Below are positions 34,508-45,399 of a stretch of DNA of 64,000 nt, piece by piece; positions within the stretch are counted from its first letter, which is position 1, and each line of letters begins with the position of its first letter. The notes beneath the pieces were generated by a model, which saw nothing but the letters and a program-made list of their open reading frames with translations, did not search any database and had not been told where the DNA came from. The translations under genes were made by a program, and so were the position numbers. Source of the stretch: Albifimbria verrucaria (lineage: Eukaryota > Ascomycota > Sordariomycetes > Hypocreales > Stachybotryaceae); NCBI GenBank assembly GCA_020081605.1, contig JAHREC010000028.1, forward strand, positions 62,001-126,000, read 5' to 3'.

Positions 34508-35062
34508 CCTGCAGTGGTTGCTGGGCAAGAGACAACTATAGAGGCACGATGCGTGTCGATGAAGGTATTTTTAGTTGGTGGAGTGAATGTAGTAGGAACC
34601 ACGATCATTCCACCATCATTATTCCTGGTTTACTGGTTGTGAAGATGATGTTGGCATCGTGCCATTACTATACTATACCGTACTTCGTCAACGAAGCGTA
34701 GGCCCTCTGCTTGGTCTGGTCTCGAATACCTCAACAATAGGGTATGCTATTTCGCGATCGGCTAGCTGCAAGCTAGCTGACGAGCTTGGATATCTGGAGT
34801 AAGCGGATGGCTCTAGATGATTGCAGCTCATTTATTGTGCACTACAACATGCTTTGGAAGGTCTTCGTCAGCTGTTACTGTACCTAGCACAGCCGATTCC
34901 TGTAAACCTTGGTTTTCATAGTCCACTTTAGATTAAGCTTTAAATTGGTCAACCAGTTTCCCACGAACACACGTCGTTCATTATCCTCGCATATCTCGTC
35001 GTTCGCTCGGTGTCCTCAACTTCATTCTAGTGGTCTGATCGTCTTTTAGTGACAGTTTTCCA

Positions 35063-36281
35063 ATGGCAATCATTGACGAGCTCGGGATCAAGGTCACAGT
35101 CGTGGTTGACGATGCCTCTCTGGTTGAGTACGAGGATCCTGAACCCGAGAAGACCGACGACAGTCAGACCATGCAGTCTCATAAGTATGTGGCTTCACAA
35201 GACAACAAGGAGTTCTCCGTGGACATCGTCAGTACAGAAAACTTGAAGTGGGCGAAACAAAAAGTCAATTTTGGACTCGGCTTTCAGGTCTTCATCGATG
35301 GAAGAGAAATCGATCGCCTCCTTGCTATTCCAGAAGACCTTGAGAATGGATCCTTCAACTACCGAATAGAGGGCCTTGTCGAGCAGAATCGTGACAACGG
35401 CTCGACTACATTGCGAAAATGCCACTTTTCTTCCATTGTTCTTGGTAGGATGTCATCTATACTTAGCAAGAACCGATATCGAAGAAATACACTAATAAAG
35501 TCAGCAGTTGACAACGCAGACGAGGCCACGACGACCGAACACACGCAGATGGGAAGGGACTTTGGATTGATCCACGTGCTCGTCTTCAGAGAGAGAATTC
35601 TGACGGAGGTTGAGTCTCCAACAGAATGCAACGAATCAACATCTTCTCCTCCCTCAAGACTTTCGAATTCTCCAGAAGCTCCTAGGGTGGCAGAGGGAGA
35701 TATCAAAGGCATGGCTATTTCGCATCTGTGGGTTCAATATCATGAATACAGTAGGTAACCTACTCGCTAAACATGAGTCCAGTTTCTCTTCGGCAGTCGA
35801 TGCAAATAATCACCTCTATGATCGCATTGACACCGAGGCGTTGGATGCATTTCCTCTTGCCGATTTCCGCTTCAAATATTGTTCCTTAGGTAACCAGTTC
35901 TCTAACAGAAGCTGATAGACAGGATGCATCACTGACAGAATTAGAAACAATAGAAAACCAGGTCATGCTTCGAAAGACAAGCGATTTCCATACCGGTGAT
36001 ACGTGTCCCATTGTAGGACTCGACCAACTATCTAAGACCGAGATCCTCAGATTGGCAATGGAACGCCTCGAGCAAAAGGTACGTTACATCTAGAGAGACA
36101 CTAAAGGGCCCTCAGCTGGTTTACGACGCTTACATACAGCCAGCAGAGAGTTACCGTCAAAGCTGAGCACGACCAGGAGGCTCTGACCAAGCGCAAGTTG
36201 AGTGACTTTGATGATACAGACGAGCCTGGGGAGAGGAAACGAGTATGTATTGATCTTATGGGTGAAATCTACTGTAGTTAA
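35063..36281 (+). CDS. DUF7918-type protein, multi-exon
   Basis: ATG at 35063 (MAIIDELGIKVTVVVDD). The N-terminal beta-rich domain with VEYEDPEPEK, KYVASQDNKEFSVDI and FQVFIDGREIDRL fits the fungal DUF7918 family, whose function is unknown. Exon 1 35063-35750; intron 35751-35796 (GTAGGT...GGCAG); a second exon encodes DAFPLADFRFKYCSL. The join near 35890 is unresolved (one base out of phase). The frame then runs TEADRQDASLTELETIENQ to an intron at 36079-36143 and a last exon 36144-36281 ending in basic KRKLSDFDDTDEPGERKR and VCIDLMGEIYCS. The stop lies 3 bp from the end of the convergent transposase ORF, so the last few codons may come from the transposon. Confidence 0.7.
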
Positions 36282-36283
36282 GT

Positions 36284-37201
36284 TCACTGTTTGCAAGATT
36301 CCTCCTGCACACTCAGCCCGGCGAGTTGGAAGTGATGCCTAGCTTTTGCCTGTTGACACCCTACTACACCCATACACATGCTCAAGAAACCTTCGAAGTC
36401 GTCCTGAGCAAAAGACTTATATTCGTCTCGGTGCTTCTCAATGAAATTTTCCAAGCCGGACATCAATCCTCCGACTGGATTCAGATCCGTCGAGTCTGGT
36501 GGTAGAAGAAGTAGTTTGACACCCGTGGCGGCACACAACAACTCAGTCATCTCCCTGTTATGACACGGAGTATCCTCCATGACGAGAACGGAATTCGGCG
36601 CTGGCCATCTCCCACAGTGGTACAAGAGCTGTTTGATGAAGTCCTCGAAGCTTGCAGCTGTGACCGAACTTGGGAAGACACGGAATAAGAGAACACCATC
36701 CTGGGTATACGCGGGAACAATCTGATAATGAGTCTTTGAACTCTCGCATGGGTACCAGCCTTTTCTTCGCCTTCTTTTCTTATCGTCATCAGCAGACTGG
36801 TCGACAAAGACAAGTTGGTTCGTCTCATATCGGGAGATTCGGTATAAGTACAGACTTCGTAGCTCGGCATCTTGTCGTCTTACTACACAGCGGCGGTTTT
36901 TCGTTGACCGACCAATAGCCCTGAGGGCCTGATTGATGCTAGACAATGGAACCAATATTCCAGTGACTGCATGCAAAAAGCTGATCATCTCATCATGAGA
37001 CATTCTTGGGTCTAGTATCAACTCGTCTCTTAAGAGGTCCTGCAGATACGGAGTGAGACGCTTCTTTCGCCACTTGTGAGCATGAGCACCGGCGGGTAGT
37101 GTTCTCCAACCTCTAGTGTGCTGCCGTTGTCCTTGTCGCGTACTAGTGTTGCACACGATGGTGTCTTTCACCTTTGTCGGCGTTGAGTCTGCTCCGCCCA
37201 T
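36284..37201 (-). CDS. Tc1/mariner-type transposase, probably inactive
   Basis: Single ORF of about 305 aa from ATG 37201. N-terminal helix-turn-helix region, then the DDE core: LVFVDQS (first Asp), VLVMEDTPCHNREM (second catalytic region) and LLLLPPDSTDLNPVGGLM. In this superfamily the third acidic residue normally follows as NPIE; here it is NPVG, so the catalytic Glu appears to be replaced by Gly, and the second motif reads ED instead of DN. The ORF length suits a near-complete enzyme, but the active site looks broken. I could not find terminal inverted repeats flanking it. It is related to the fragment at 1-265. Confidence 0.85.
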   Translation of the reverse strand: MGGADSTPTKVKDTIVCNTSTRQGQRQHTRGWRTLPAGAHAHKWRKKRLTPYLQDLLRDELILDPRMSHDEMISFLHAVTGILVPLSSINQALRAIGRSTKNRRCVVRRQDAELRSLYLYRISRYETNQLVFVDQSADDDKKRRRRKGWYPCESSKTHYQIVPAYTQDGVLLFRVFPSSVTAASFEDFIKQLLYHCGRWPAPNSVLVMEDTPCHNREMTELLCAATGVKLLLLPPDSTDLNPVGGLMSGLENFIEKHRDEYKSFAQDDFEGFLSMCMGVVGCQQAKARHHFQLAGLSVQEESCKQ

Positions 37202-37573
37202 CACGTCGATATGAGTTTATCTAGGGAGTTTCCAGCTGTGGCATAATAGGATATGGAGCAAGTACCGACCGAATCCCTCTTAGCCTTAGCTATTATTTAA
37301 CTGTATAGTTCTAGGGCCACATACGTCCATTTTCAGACTTGCCACCTTCTGGTCTCTCCGTTCACGAAATTTAATATCCATCTCACTCTTGAATCCTGAC
37401 ATATCACGAGATTTGCTGTAAACTATTGCCCTAGAACTGTCCCCATTTATGGGAGCTAGAGCGCCTCGTTGTGTTTACTGGAACACTACGTTGAAATCCA
37501 GGATCAAACAGATGTGGACAAACAGCACCATTCACCCGTTTCCACACCGATCATTTTCCACATAAACTATCAC

Positions 37574-38093
37574 ATGAAGACATTCAGGGTGCAAAAGGAA
37601 ATTTATTTGGCCACCTTATCCTTATGCAATTTCCTCCTAGGTGTCACTGCAACAGACGTTGGTGAATCTTGGAACATCAGTGTTCATGATAGTGCCTGTG
37701 GACGACTATCATCTCGCTATGTAAGCTCGCCTGATCATTCTCTGCCTTCAAACTAGTTGGTCACTTAATTTCTTTGGCTGATACTCGACTATCTAGTATA
37801 ACATGATAGGGCATGGCGACCTCGATATCACATTCGGAGAGGATGTAGTTGCGAAGGGTTATATTGAGCAATGCCGTTATTACCTGAATGGCGGTACTCA
37901 GGGACCGTTTGATTGCGGTACGAAAGATCTCGTACATAATGCTGGATCGATCATGATTCATGCCGGCAACTGTGCCCCCGTGTCAATGGCTGTGGATGGG
38001 ATGAAGGCGTACTGGGAATTGCATGACAAGAATGACAAGGATGAGAATTGTTACGATTGGAGTGATTACGAAGGTATTCACTGCTGGGGCTAA
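37574..38093 (+). CDS. Small secreted protein with six cysteines, 147 aa
   Basis: Exon 1 37574-37720, intron 37721-37796 (GTAAGC...CTAG, 76 nt), exon 2 37797-38093. The first 26 residues (MKTFRVQKEIYLATLSLCNF then LLGVTA) form a plausible signal peptide with cleavage after VTA. The mature part of about 120 aa has Cys in DSACGRL, EQCRYY, FDCGTK, GNCAPV, ENCYDW and HCWG, enough for three disulfides. Its small size, predicted secretion and paired cysteines make it a candidate secreted effector or antimicrobial-like protein. I recognise no family, and that role is inference. Confidence 0.7.
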
Positions 38094-38853
38094 TACGGCG
38101 GGGCACTATACTCCTACACTACTTCATCATATGTCAGCCCTTCGTTATTTAAAAATTGCTCAGGTGGAAGTGGTCTGTGGATACGGCATAGTTTCCTGTA
38201 GATCTATAAAGAACATGTGAATCATTCTCGGCACTTTCCTCTATTTTCTCTGCTACACTTGTTATAACCTTGCACAGCATCCGTGTGTAGACGATGCGTT
38301 GCAGTGGCCCATTTTGCTTCCACTTTCTGACTTGCCAGCTTCTAGCTTCTGGTCCATTCGTCTCCCATCGCCTGCTCCCCACGATGCTTATAATCACCAA
38401 AGTCCTTGCACTGCCGCATCTACCGGCTCCTGTTGTCGCACTTTTCTTCAATGGGACTTTCCACAGCTTCAAGTAAGCCTGGTCGGCAATAAGGGCGATG
38501 GTCCCAAGGATATCAAGCAAATTGCGTAGAGCAAGCTTAATGTATTATCTTCAAAGTATAACGTTGGTGACGAGTCCAGGGTTAGGGTTAATTCATAATT
38601 GTTTTCCTTCTCATTTCATACTAGCTTTAACATAGATTGATATCGATTAACTATTTATCTTAGCTTGGAGATAGTCAAAGTCGCTCTCTTTACTTTTTTA
38701 CTATGCCTTCCCTGATAAGCCAAGTTTGTGGGGAACAGCATTGCAATCGGAGTGAAGCTGACAGGACATAGGAACCACCCATGATCACGGTTCACTCACC
38801 GAAATCCTGTGCTCCTCTAGTTTTCATGCGTTCAAAAACCTCCAGTCCGGATT
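38094..38853. other. No confident gene
   Basis: A 123-codon minus-strand frame (38149-38520) has no recognisable domain. A gggttagggtta motif occurs at about 38579-38590 (one full TTAGGG unit with flanks). Confidence 0.4.
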
Positions 38854-39368
38854 CTAGTCTAGCTCCAAAATAGTCTGATCCTCTCGCCAGGTGCCATGCC
38901 ATTCTTGAATGAGCTCTGACGCATTTCCGGCGTCAAGTTCCGAAGCCCAGCTCGGTAGCCATTCTACCAAATAATGCAATACACCCATAAAAGCTCTCGT
39001 CTCGCGTATCCTCGAGATACCCCATTCTTCCTCGTGAACCCACACCCCAGCATGAATCCCGTCAACATTTGACATATGAACCTCTGGTACCCAGCTTGGC
39101 ATCCACAACAGCAGATAATATTGAACACCGTTTCTAGTTTTTTACCCAGAATCTGAGAAACTTCCCATTCTTCAGGAGGCCAAACGTCTGATATAATTGG
39201 AACAATATCCGAAGTTTCTATAAGGGTTGATGGTGAGCCGTCGGAGTTAATGTCAAGCTCTGCCATGAAGTATGGCGAATTTGCCGGCATTGAGACGGCT
39301 CCGCATCTGCAATACGGCTTCATGGCGGACGGGTTCATGGCGGACGGGTTCATGGCGGACGGGTTCAT
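38854..39368 (-). CDS. Tandem chromodomain-like protein, one single-base break
   Basis: Two frames join if one T is added to the TTTTTT run at 39138-39143. The joined protein has two chromodomain-like units. The first begins EEWEVSQILGKKTRNG and continues QYYLLLWMPSWVPE. The second begins EEWGISRIRETRAFMG and continues VLHYLVEWLPSWASE, followed by NASELIQEWHG. The pattern (hydrophobic strand, YLVxWxPSW, acidic, then xNAxELIxEW helix) matches fungal chromo/chromo-shadow-like modules that bind histone tails or protein partners. The N-terminus is preceded by the 15-bp repeat encoding NPSAM units, so several Met codons are possible starts. Stop at 38854. Confidence 0.55.
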
Positions 39369-39378
39369 GGCGGACGGG
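39319..39378. repeat. 15-bp tandem repeat, four copies
   Basis: Four perfect copies of ttcatggcggacggg. The length is a multiple of three; on the minus strand it encodes the pentapeptide MNPSA at the start of the chromodomain-like gene, so copy number would change protein length or start choice without breaking the frame. Confidence 0.9.
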
Positions 39379-40327
39379 TTCTTGTTGCTTGAGCTCGTTT
39401 CTTGTCGGAGTAATGTAGTTCACGCCATCTGATGGCAAGTGAATGTTGACCCCTTCCATAATAAATATGCGCTACAGACTTGAGGGTGGAGCAACAGCTA
39501 TTGTCAACTTTTGCTCTTTGACACCCATTTCTAGCTGCTTGATCACTATTAAGGCAGTGCATAGCCATACAACCTGTCAATCGACTAACAGTCTGATAGA
39601 TAATCAGTGCCCTACCCCGTCTTACCCCTGTCTTATTACTTCGCCACCTTTCTTCCTCCAGTACGAAAGCCATGACAGTGAGAGCAACGGCTCCAAGATA
39701 GCCTAGTACCGGCTTCGCAAAACCAGAAGGCTTCTTTTGCGCTCAAATCAGAGACTTTTTCACGCTTTCCGCCAGATGAAGGGCTCGTTGTCAACGAGCA
39801 GATCACTGTTTGAAGCTGGCGAAACAATCCGATAAGCGCATTGTTCATTTGGAGCACCATCGTCCGCAAGCTTATACATAGAATCAGAAAGTGGTGGCTA
39901 TACCGTGTACAACAGCAAGGGAGACTGTCGGGTGATGGGAAAACCTCAGCTATATAGGTAGTATTTACTTCAACCATCAGTTCTAGTATCGAATCATCGA
40001 TTATCGACGTGAGTTGCGACAGCTTGGCACGCTGTACCACATTATGAAAAAGAGGGAGGCGCGTAGGTTCAGGGTATCGAGTCGGCCCAGGGAAGACGAT
40101 GAGCAGATATCTCTACTTTGCTCTGGGGATTTCGTTCCCGCAATTGCACTCTCCCCTAGGGCCCGCTTCAAGGTTTCGAGGCCTGACAATGCGCAGAATG
40201 CTTCAAGCGCTGCTTTGGGAACTGCCATCATTCTCGATGTCTTGGCTGAACAGTTGATGCCAGCCGATCTGACCAACCTTCTGGTGGCAATCCGGCATAT
40301 ACCCCGGGAGGGTGGAGAAGAAAGTAC
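39379..40327. other. Overlapping frames, no confident gene
   Basis: Open frames on both strands (39636-40040 and 40001-40345 minus; 40014-40331 plus) overlap in complementary phases, so at most one is real. None shows a family motif. Confidence 0.35.
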
Positions 40328-41116
40328 TTGAACCTCTTCAGACAACTACCCCATTATGGTGAATGGATCGCCCGAATGAAGGCTAAAGGCTATGCGATGC
40401 TTCTCGTTGGAATGGATGTCAGAAGGCTCGGACTCTACGTCTCGAATTCATTCAAGTATCCCATCGGCAGAAGCTGTCCTCTAATCATCTGGCTTGCAGT
40501 GGTGCCGGTTCTCCAACGTTGGCAAAATCACGAGCACGCAATGAAGAAATCAGGCGCTGGTCCGCATGCAATCTGGCGGCTGCATCCCAGCGGGGATATT
40601 TATGAAAAACTGGCTTTGAACCAAGATAAAGTAAAAAACTGTCTGTCTGGACACACGGTAGGCTGAGCGTATCCCAACGTAACATGTTTGCTACGCCATT
40701 AATCGATGATAGGCAGAGGCATAATTTCCTGACATCAACCCTCCCGGGCGGCTTGGACCTGTCTTTTCCGGGTGGTGGATGAGCAATCAGCTGCTAGGGC
40801 ACGATATCCTGACCGTCTTTACAGCGGACTTCATGTTGGAAGAGACGGGCAGGAGACAATTGCATACTTGTACAATGGGCTTGTGCTACCATGGAATTCT
40901 TGTCACCCGCCTTTGATACCGGGGTGTGATCGGACATCACGACTGTATCATTACGACTCTATGACAATGCGGATGCAGTCGAGCGCGAGGGTTAAAGTGC
41001 AGCTCGGGGTTGCTTGGGACAAGTTCGTGCCGATTGTGGTTCACGTGAGGGACCAGTCATGGAACGAGACGTCAACATTCCTCATTAAAATCCCTATAGA
41101 TCAGTACATGCCATAA
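40328..41116 (+). CDS. Unassigned coding stretch
   Basis: Two plus-strand frames (40328-40666, containing IARMKAKGYAMLLVGMDVRR and IYEKLALNQDKVKNC; and one ending at 41116, containing YPDRLYSGLHVGRDGQE and FLIKIPIDQYMP) look protein-like. An intron may connect them (possible donor GTAGGC near 40659, acceptor gatag near 40712), but the frame between the acceptor and the second block needs one correction. No domain recognised. Confidence 0.35.
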
Positions 41117-41421
41117 CCATTCTTATCGTCATGCACGTCACAACACTCATCTTCATCATGTAGCTGATTATAATGAGCATTCCCCGCCAGAACAAGAGAG
41201 ACTGGACAAATAGAAGTCCACAGATAGTCTAGCCCGCTGTCCAGGTCTTCTTCACCTGTAGTCTCTTGGTATAGACTTCAATGATTCATATCTCACACGT
41301 ACAGGTTCAGCAAGCGCTCCCATTCGATTGCAATAATGTGGGTATAAATGAAATGGACAGTCATCGGCGAGGCGACTGAATTGTGTAGTGAGCCGGCATT
41401 CGCTTGTGTTTAACCAAAAGC

Positions 41422-42177
41422 TCATTTTAAAATGATAACTGGTTCCTCTTGTGATGACTCTTCAAGCTCACCATCGATCCCGCTGACCATATCCAACAAC
41501 CCATCCAAAGCTAACTGGATGTATTTCAACTCGTCGGTGCATTCTCCGGACCTCAGAAGCTCATAGGATCCTTGCTCAATAGCTGTGAGTATTCTTCCCA
41601 GTGCTGTTTCGATGCCAGATGCAGACAATGACGCCGGTAATGGAGCAGGATCAGCACTCAGTCGAATCTTGCCATTGCCGCCTCTTCCATCATCATCATC
41701 CAGACGACTCCCAGCGCCGGAGGCAAGTCGACGTATATTGAGCGCTTTCTGGTACCTTCTTAATAAGTTGCCACTGTTCTCGACCAATTTCGATAGACTA
41801 TCAAAGGCCTTTTGCATTGGGCCATTGTAAGTGACATGCTTGCTCTGAATTTGGTTCCGAACACTCCATCCTTGACTAAGAACTGGTTTGGTCATTTCAA
41901 GCGCCTTCATAGCTTCATTCTGATGATATCGATTTGGTTCATCTTTTGGTGGTGCTAGCAAGGTTTGCGTCTCGGTCTGTGTTGGCGGTGCTGTATTCGG
42001 TGAGATCTGGTCATATCTACTGGACAACTGGTTCTCCAAGATCAAGACAGGATTCAATTCAGCGTCTGTATGGTGGTATTTGTCAAGGAGTATCTTGAAC
42101 TGGGAGGGCAATGTCAAGATGCTGATCTTGAAGGCATGTAGCTCCTTCGTAATACCACTGTAAACCTCGTTTGACAT
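41422..42177 (-). CDS. Hypothetical helical protein, 251 aa
   Basis: Uninterrupted ORF from ATG 42177 (MSNEVYSGITKELHAFKISI). Predicted largely alpha-helical, with a Pro/Thr-rich linker (NTAPPTQTETQTLLAPPKDE) near residue 65 and an acidic DDDDGRGGNG loop near 165. It ends acidic (ELEESSQEEPVIILK). The overall look is of a helical bundle like the N-terminal domains of fungal STAND or kinase-associated proteins, but I see no diagnostic motif. It lies on the same strand as, and 650 bp downstream of, the kinase gene. Confidence 0.6.
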   Translation of the reverse strand: MSNEVYSGITKELHAFKISILTLPSQFKILLDKYHHTDAELNPVLILENQLSSRYDQISPNTAPPTQTETQTLLAPPKDEPNRYHQNEAMKALEMTKPVLSQGWSVRNQIQSKHVTYNGPMQKAFDSLSKLVENSGNLLRRYQKALNIRRLASGAGSRLDDDDGRGGNGKIRLSADPAPLPASLSASGIETALGRILTAIEQGSYELLRSGECTDELKYIQLALDGLLDMVSGIDGELEESSQEEPVIILK

Positions 42178-42827
42178 GGCGACTAAAAAATGTTATTATG
42201 ATGCAAGCAGTTCCAGCGGAGACATACTTATAGGAACGACATATTGACAGAAAACACATGGAAATGGTATTTGATTGAAATAATGACGGCATGGTAATAC
42301 TTAGAAGCTAAGGTCAAGCCGTCCCATGCTCCTTTGAACGGAGTGCTTACGAGACAGTGCTTACGAGACAGGAAAAGCCTGAACGATAGTGTCAATTCAA
42401 GGAAATGATGGACCCACATCACTTTTGCTGGAATCATTCGTACTCTTTGGTGTCTTTCAGTTGGTTCTTCACTATAGGGATTCAGCCGCTGTTTGCTGTG
42501 ACTAAATGTTTAACTAATGGAGCATGACACACAGCACAGTTGGGACGAAACCCAAGAGAAGAGTAAACTAGCACCTTCACATCACACCCCTGCGGAACGT
42601 CTCTCACCGAGGGCATGAGAGCTTCTATTTCAGTTGATAGTACTTTTTTAAGAATTCTCATTGAACAGCACGATGCTTAAATTCTCTGCATATGTGAACG
42701 ATACATCCCTGACATTGTTTGCCAAGGATGTTGTCGGTTACGACTGTCTCTTTGTTGACGTATTGTAGATTGTTGCTCGACCCAAAGAGTCCGCATGGAA
42801 GTTCATACTTCTTCTCTATTGTATTTC
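42178..42827. other. Intergenic, no gene recognised
   Basis: Spacer between the kinase gene end and the next minus-strand gene start. A short direct duplication (cttacgagacag, twice) lies near 42348-42371. Confidence 0.5.
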
Positions 42828-44856
42828 TTATTGATGTATGCCATCATTGGTCACCTCTGGCGGCACTCGTAGTTTATCCGCCCTAAGCACAACCTGTTCA
42901 GCAGAGATTCTCCTCCTTGGATCCACCGTCAGAGCTTCCTTCACTATTCCTTCGATATCGGAATTTCCCAGACTCAGGGCTATTCGGTTGATTTTTCGCA
43001 GCCAAAACATCATGCGCTCTCTCTCTGGTAATTCCGAGATTTTGGCTATCATCCATGGACGCTCCGTTGCATCGGGCAGAGGAATCCGTCCAAGAAGATA
43101 GAGTAATGTGATTGCCAGCGCAAACACGTCGCTCCCAGAGCCCCTCTCGTTTCCTATCAAGTACTCCGTGGGGACGTAAAACGGTGTACCGCCATTGCAT
43201 GCTGGAGAAGTGAATGTGGTTGCCAATCCAAAGTCGATGAGAAGCGCACCTCTCCCGGCGCCCACAGAATATTGCCCGGCTTGATGTCGTTGTGAAGAAT
43301 TGATTTGGCATGAAGGTAAGCCAACGCCGAACCGATTTGACAAAGTACGGAGACTGCCACATCCCTACCGCCAGTGAAGAAATGGCCCGCTTTGGTATCT
43401 CTCTGGGCGGCCAGGTCAGGATACGGCAGGTATTCCAGGTACAAAGAATAGAATCGAGCATCAGATCCGAGGAGTTTGATAATTGAATGCTATCATGCGA
43501 AATTTAGCAAAGCTTTGAACATTTTCTCATAAAAGATTTGCGGGACGTGTACGTACATGACTGATTTTCCTAAGCACTAGCTCTTCGCGCCGCCATTCCT
43601 GGGCGATCTTGGCTCTGCTGGAGGGATGTGAAGCTTGTTTCCTGCGGATTACCTTGACGGCAACGTCACCATATGCAGAATGGTTGGCCCGATAAACGGA
43701 AGAATTAGCTTTGTTGACGGCAATATTTCGTATGTGCGAGATGGTGTAATTCTCTGTCACGTCCAGATAAATGTGCGGATGGTCTAAGGTGCTCTTATGG
43801 TAACCGTTGCTCCCGGGAGCTATCAGGGGCTTGGCATTCGATCGAAGGGTGACGAATTCGCCCAACTCGAGGCTGGCAAGGGCATTACCTGCATCGACGA
43901 CGCTCAGATGACCATCGTTTGATATGATTTCCTAGAAGAACCACTTTGTCAGACAGTGAAGACATGAAACTCAGGGCATGGTGAATCGGCAGGTGAACCG
44001 GCAGGTGAACGGAGTTTGGTGAACGTACCTCAGCACTCAAGTAGTCTCTCGGGATACTTCAACCTTCTTTGTAGTTTTGTTTCGGACGGGCGGTGACGAG
44101 GGACGTGGCTACTCTTTTCGAGCCTGCTGCCGACGGAATTGTTCTTCCTCTCCTTACATCGTAGCGACGAGGTACGAGGAGAAGTTTACAGAATACTTCA
44201 CCGGCCATACCGATCTGCCAGACTCCCGGCTCAAGAGCAAGCGTGGAAGAAGCATCCAACCCCAACAGGCTCTGGCAGCTCTCCTGAGAGTTTTCATTGT
44301 GCGTCGTAAAGCGCTCAAGTACGTAGCTGCGGGTGCTTAGGTTTCGGATGAACAGGTTGTTGCTGGTTGAATCATAGACAAAGTTGAAAGCATGTTGGCC
44401 GAACGTAAGTGTGAAGTCGGCATTCCTCGACGATTGAGTGATCATCAAAACATCGGCGTCTGCTTTGGCAAAGCGAAGAGGGACCGTTCCATAACTGGTT
44501 GAGAAGTCGAGTGCTTCTTCCGTCACAGGGGCCACAACAACTCGAGTGTTTGAATCTAAATCCCCAAGTGAGATGTTCTCGAGGTAAGCTTCGTCTTTGA
44601 AGCGGAAGACACTATCCGAAGGTTGAGTACCGTCGTCGTCCGGTTCGCCGAGTATCTTGGCCAGACGCTCGTTTAGATACTCCTCTGGGTGAGGGTTTGT
44701 CGATGATGTTGAAGTGTTTTCGTTGGGAAAGTCTGGCTTGAGGCAGCTGACCAGACACGGGTTCTCGGTAGAAGGGGCAACAGAGGCGACGTTGGGATCT
44801 AGGTGACTATTGCTGTTGGCCATCTCCATCGTGAGCAATAATTCCGGTCGACACAT
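42828..44856 (-). CDS. Serine/threonine protein kinase with N-terminal regulatory domain
   Basis: N-terminal region (from ATG 44856) is acidic, then beta-rich (LTFGQHAFNFVYD, NNLFIRNLSTRSYVLERF), possibly FHA-like. An in-frame TGA at ~44059 and an intron (GTACGT...TTCTAG, about 44028-43935) separate it from the kinase domain; that junction is unresolved. Kinase landmarks: VAVKVIRRK (ATP Lys), intron 43556-43490, then LRKISH|HSIIKLLG, catalytic loop ILHNDIKPGN (HRD variant HND), LIDFGLA (DFG), GTPFYVPTEYL (PTE in place of APE), and SDVFALAITLLYLLGRIPLP. One base is missing at CCC 43254-43256 between the catalytic loop and DFG; one extra restores continuity. All catalytic residues (K, D, N, D) are present, so an active enzyme is plausible. 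Substrate unknown. Confidence 0.82.
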
Positions 44857-45399
44857 ATCGGACAAGGCATAAACAAAAAAAGGGTTGATGACAGAGATTG
44901 GGAAACTGATGGGCAACGCACATCCGAAATCATTTACATGATTTTGCTAGAAAACAGGGACAGAGCCAATATATAGCGGACTTCGTCCCTATCACTCTCC
45001 TCCCTTTCAACTGCTCCCGAATCCCCACATGGCCAGAGAAGCACCACGCACAAGCTAGTCTCCATGAGGTTTCGCCAACCGTCATGGCTAGTGGTTGAGT
45101 CTTTGCTGGGAGTCTTCGTCTGATGGGTAGTAGTAGTGGGTCAGTGAATTATCCAAGGCTTACAGGGCTCACGATACGATGTTGACGTATCCGAAACTCA
45201 GCCGACCTCAAGCTAAAACCATCACAATACCCACCCACCCACCTGCTCCTCGATTCATCTCCTGAAGAGTTTCCCGTCCGCAAAACCTCCCATCATACTT
45301 ACTCACCGCCCCTGAATCTCTTACTTTCCATCTAGAGCCGGCACCTTCGAGCATTAAACGACCAAGCTCGGTGTGGAACATCCCATCCACGCCTATAGA

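Noticed and set aside
36100..37500. Terminal inverted repeats for the transposase at 36284-37201
   Set aside because: I compared the flanks by eye and found only weak short matches, not enough to define element ends.
38149..38520. Minus-strand frame starting MLDILGTIALIADQAYL as an NLR N-terminal domain
   Set aside because: Only the first 20 residues look helical; the rest shows no family pattern and no NACHT or NB-ARC follows.
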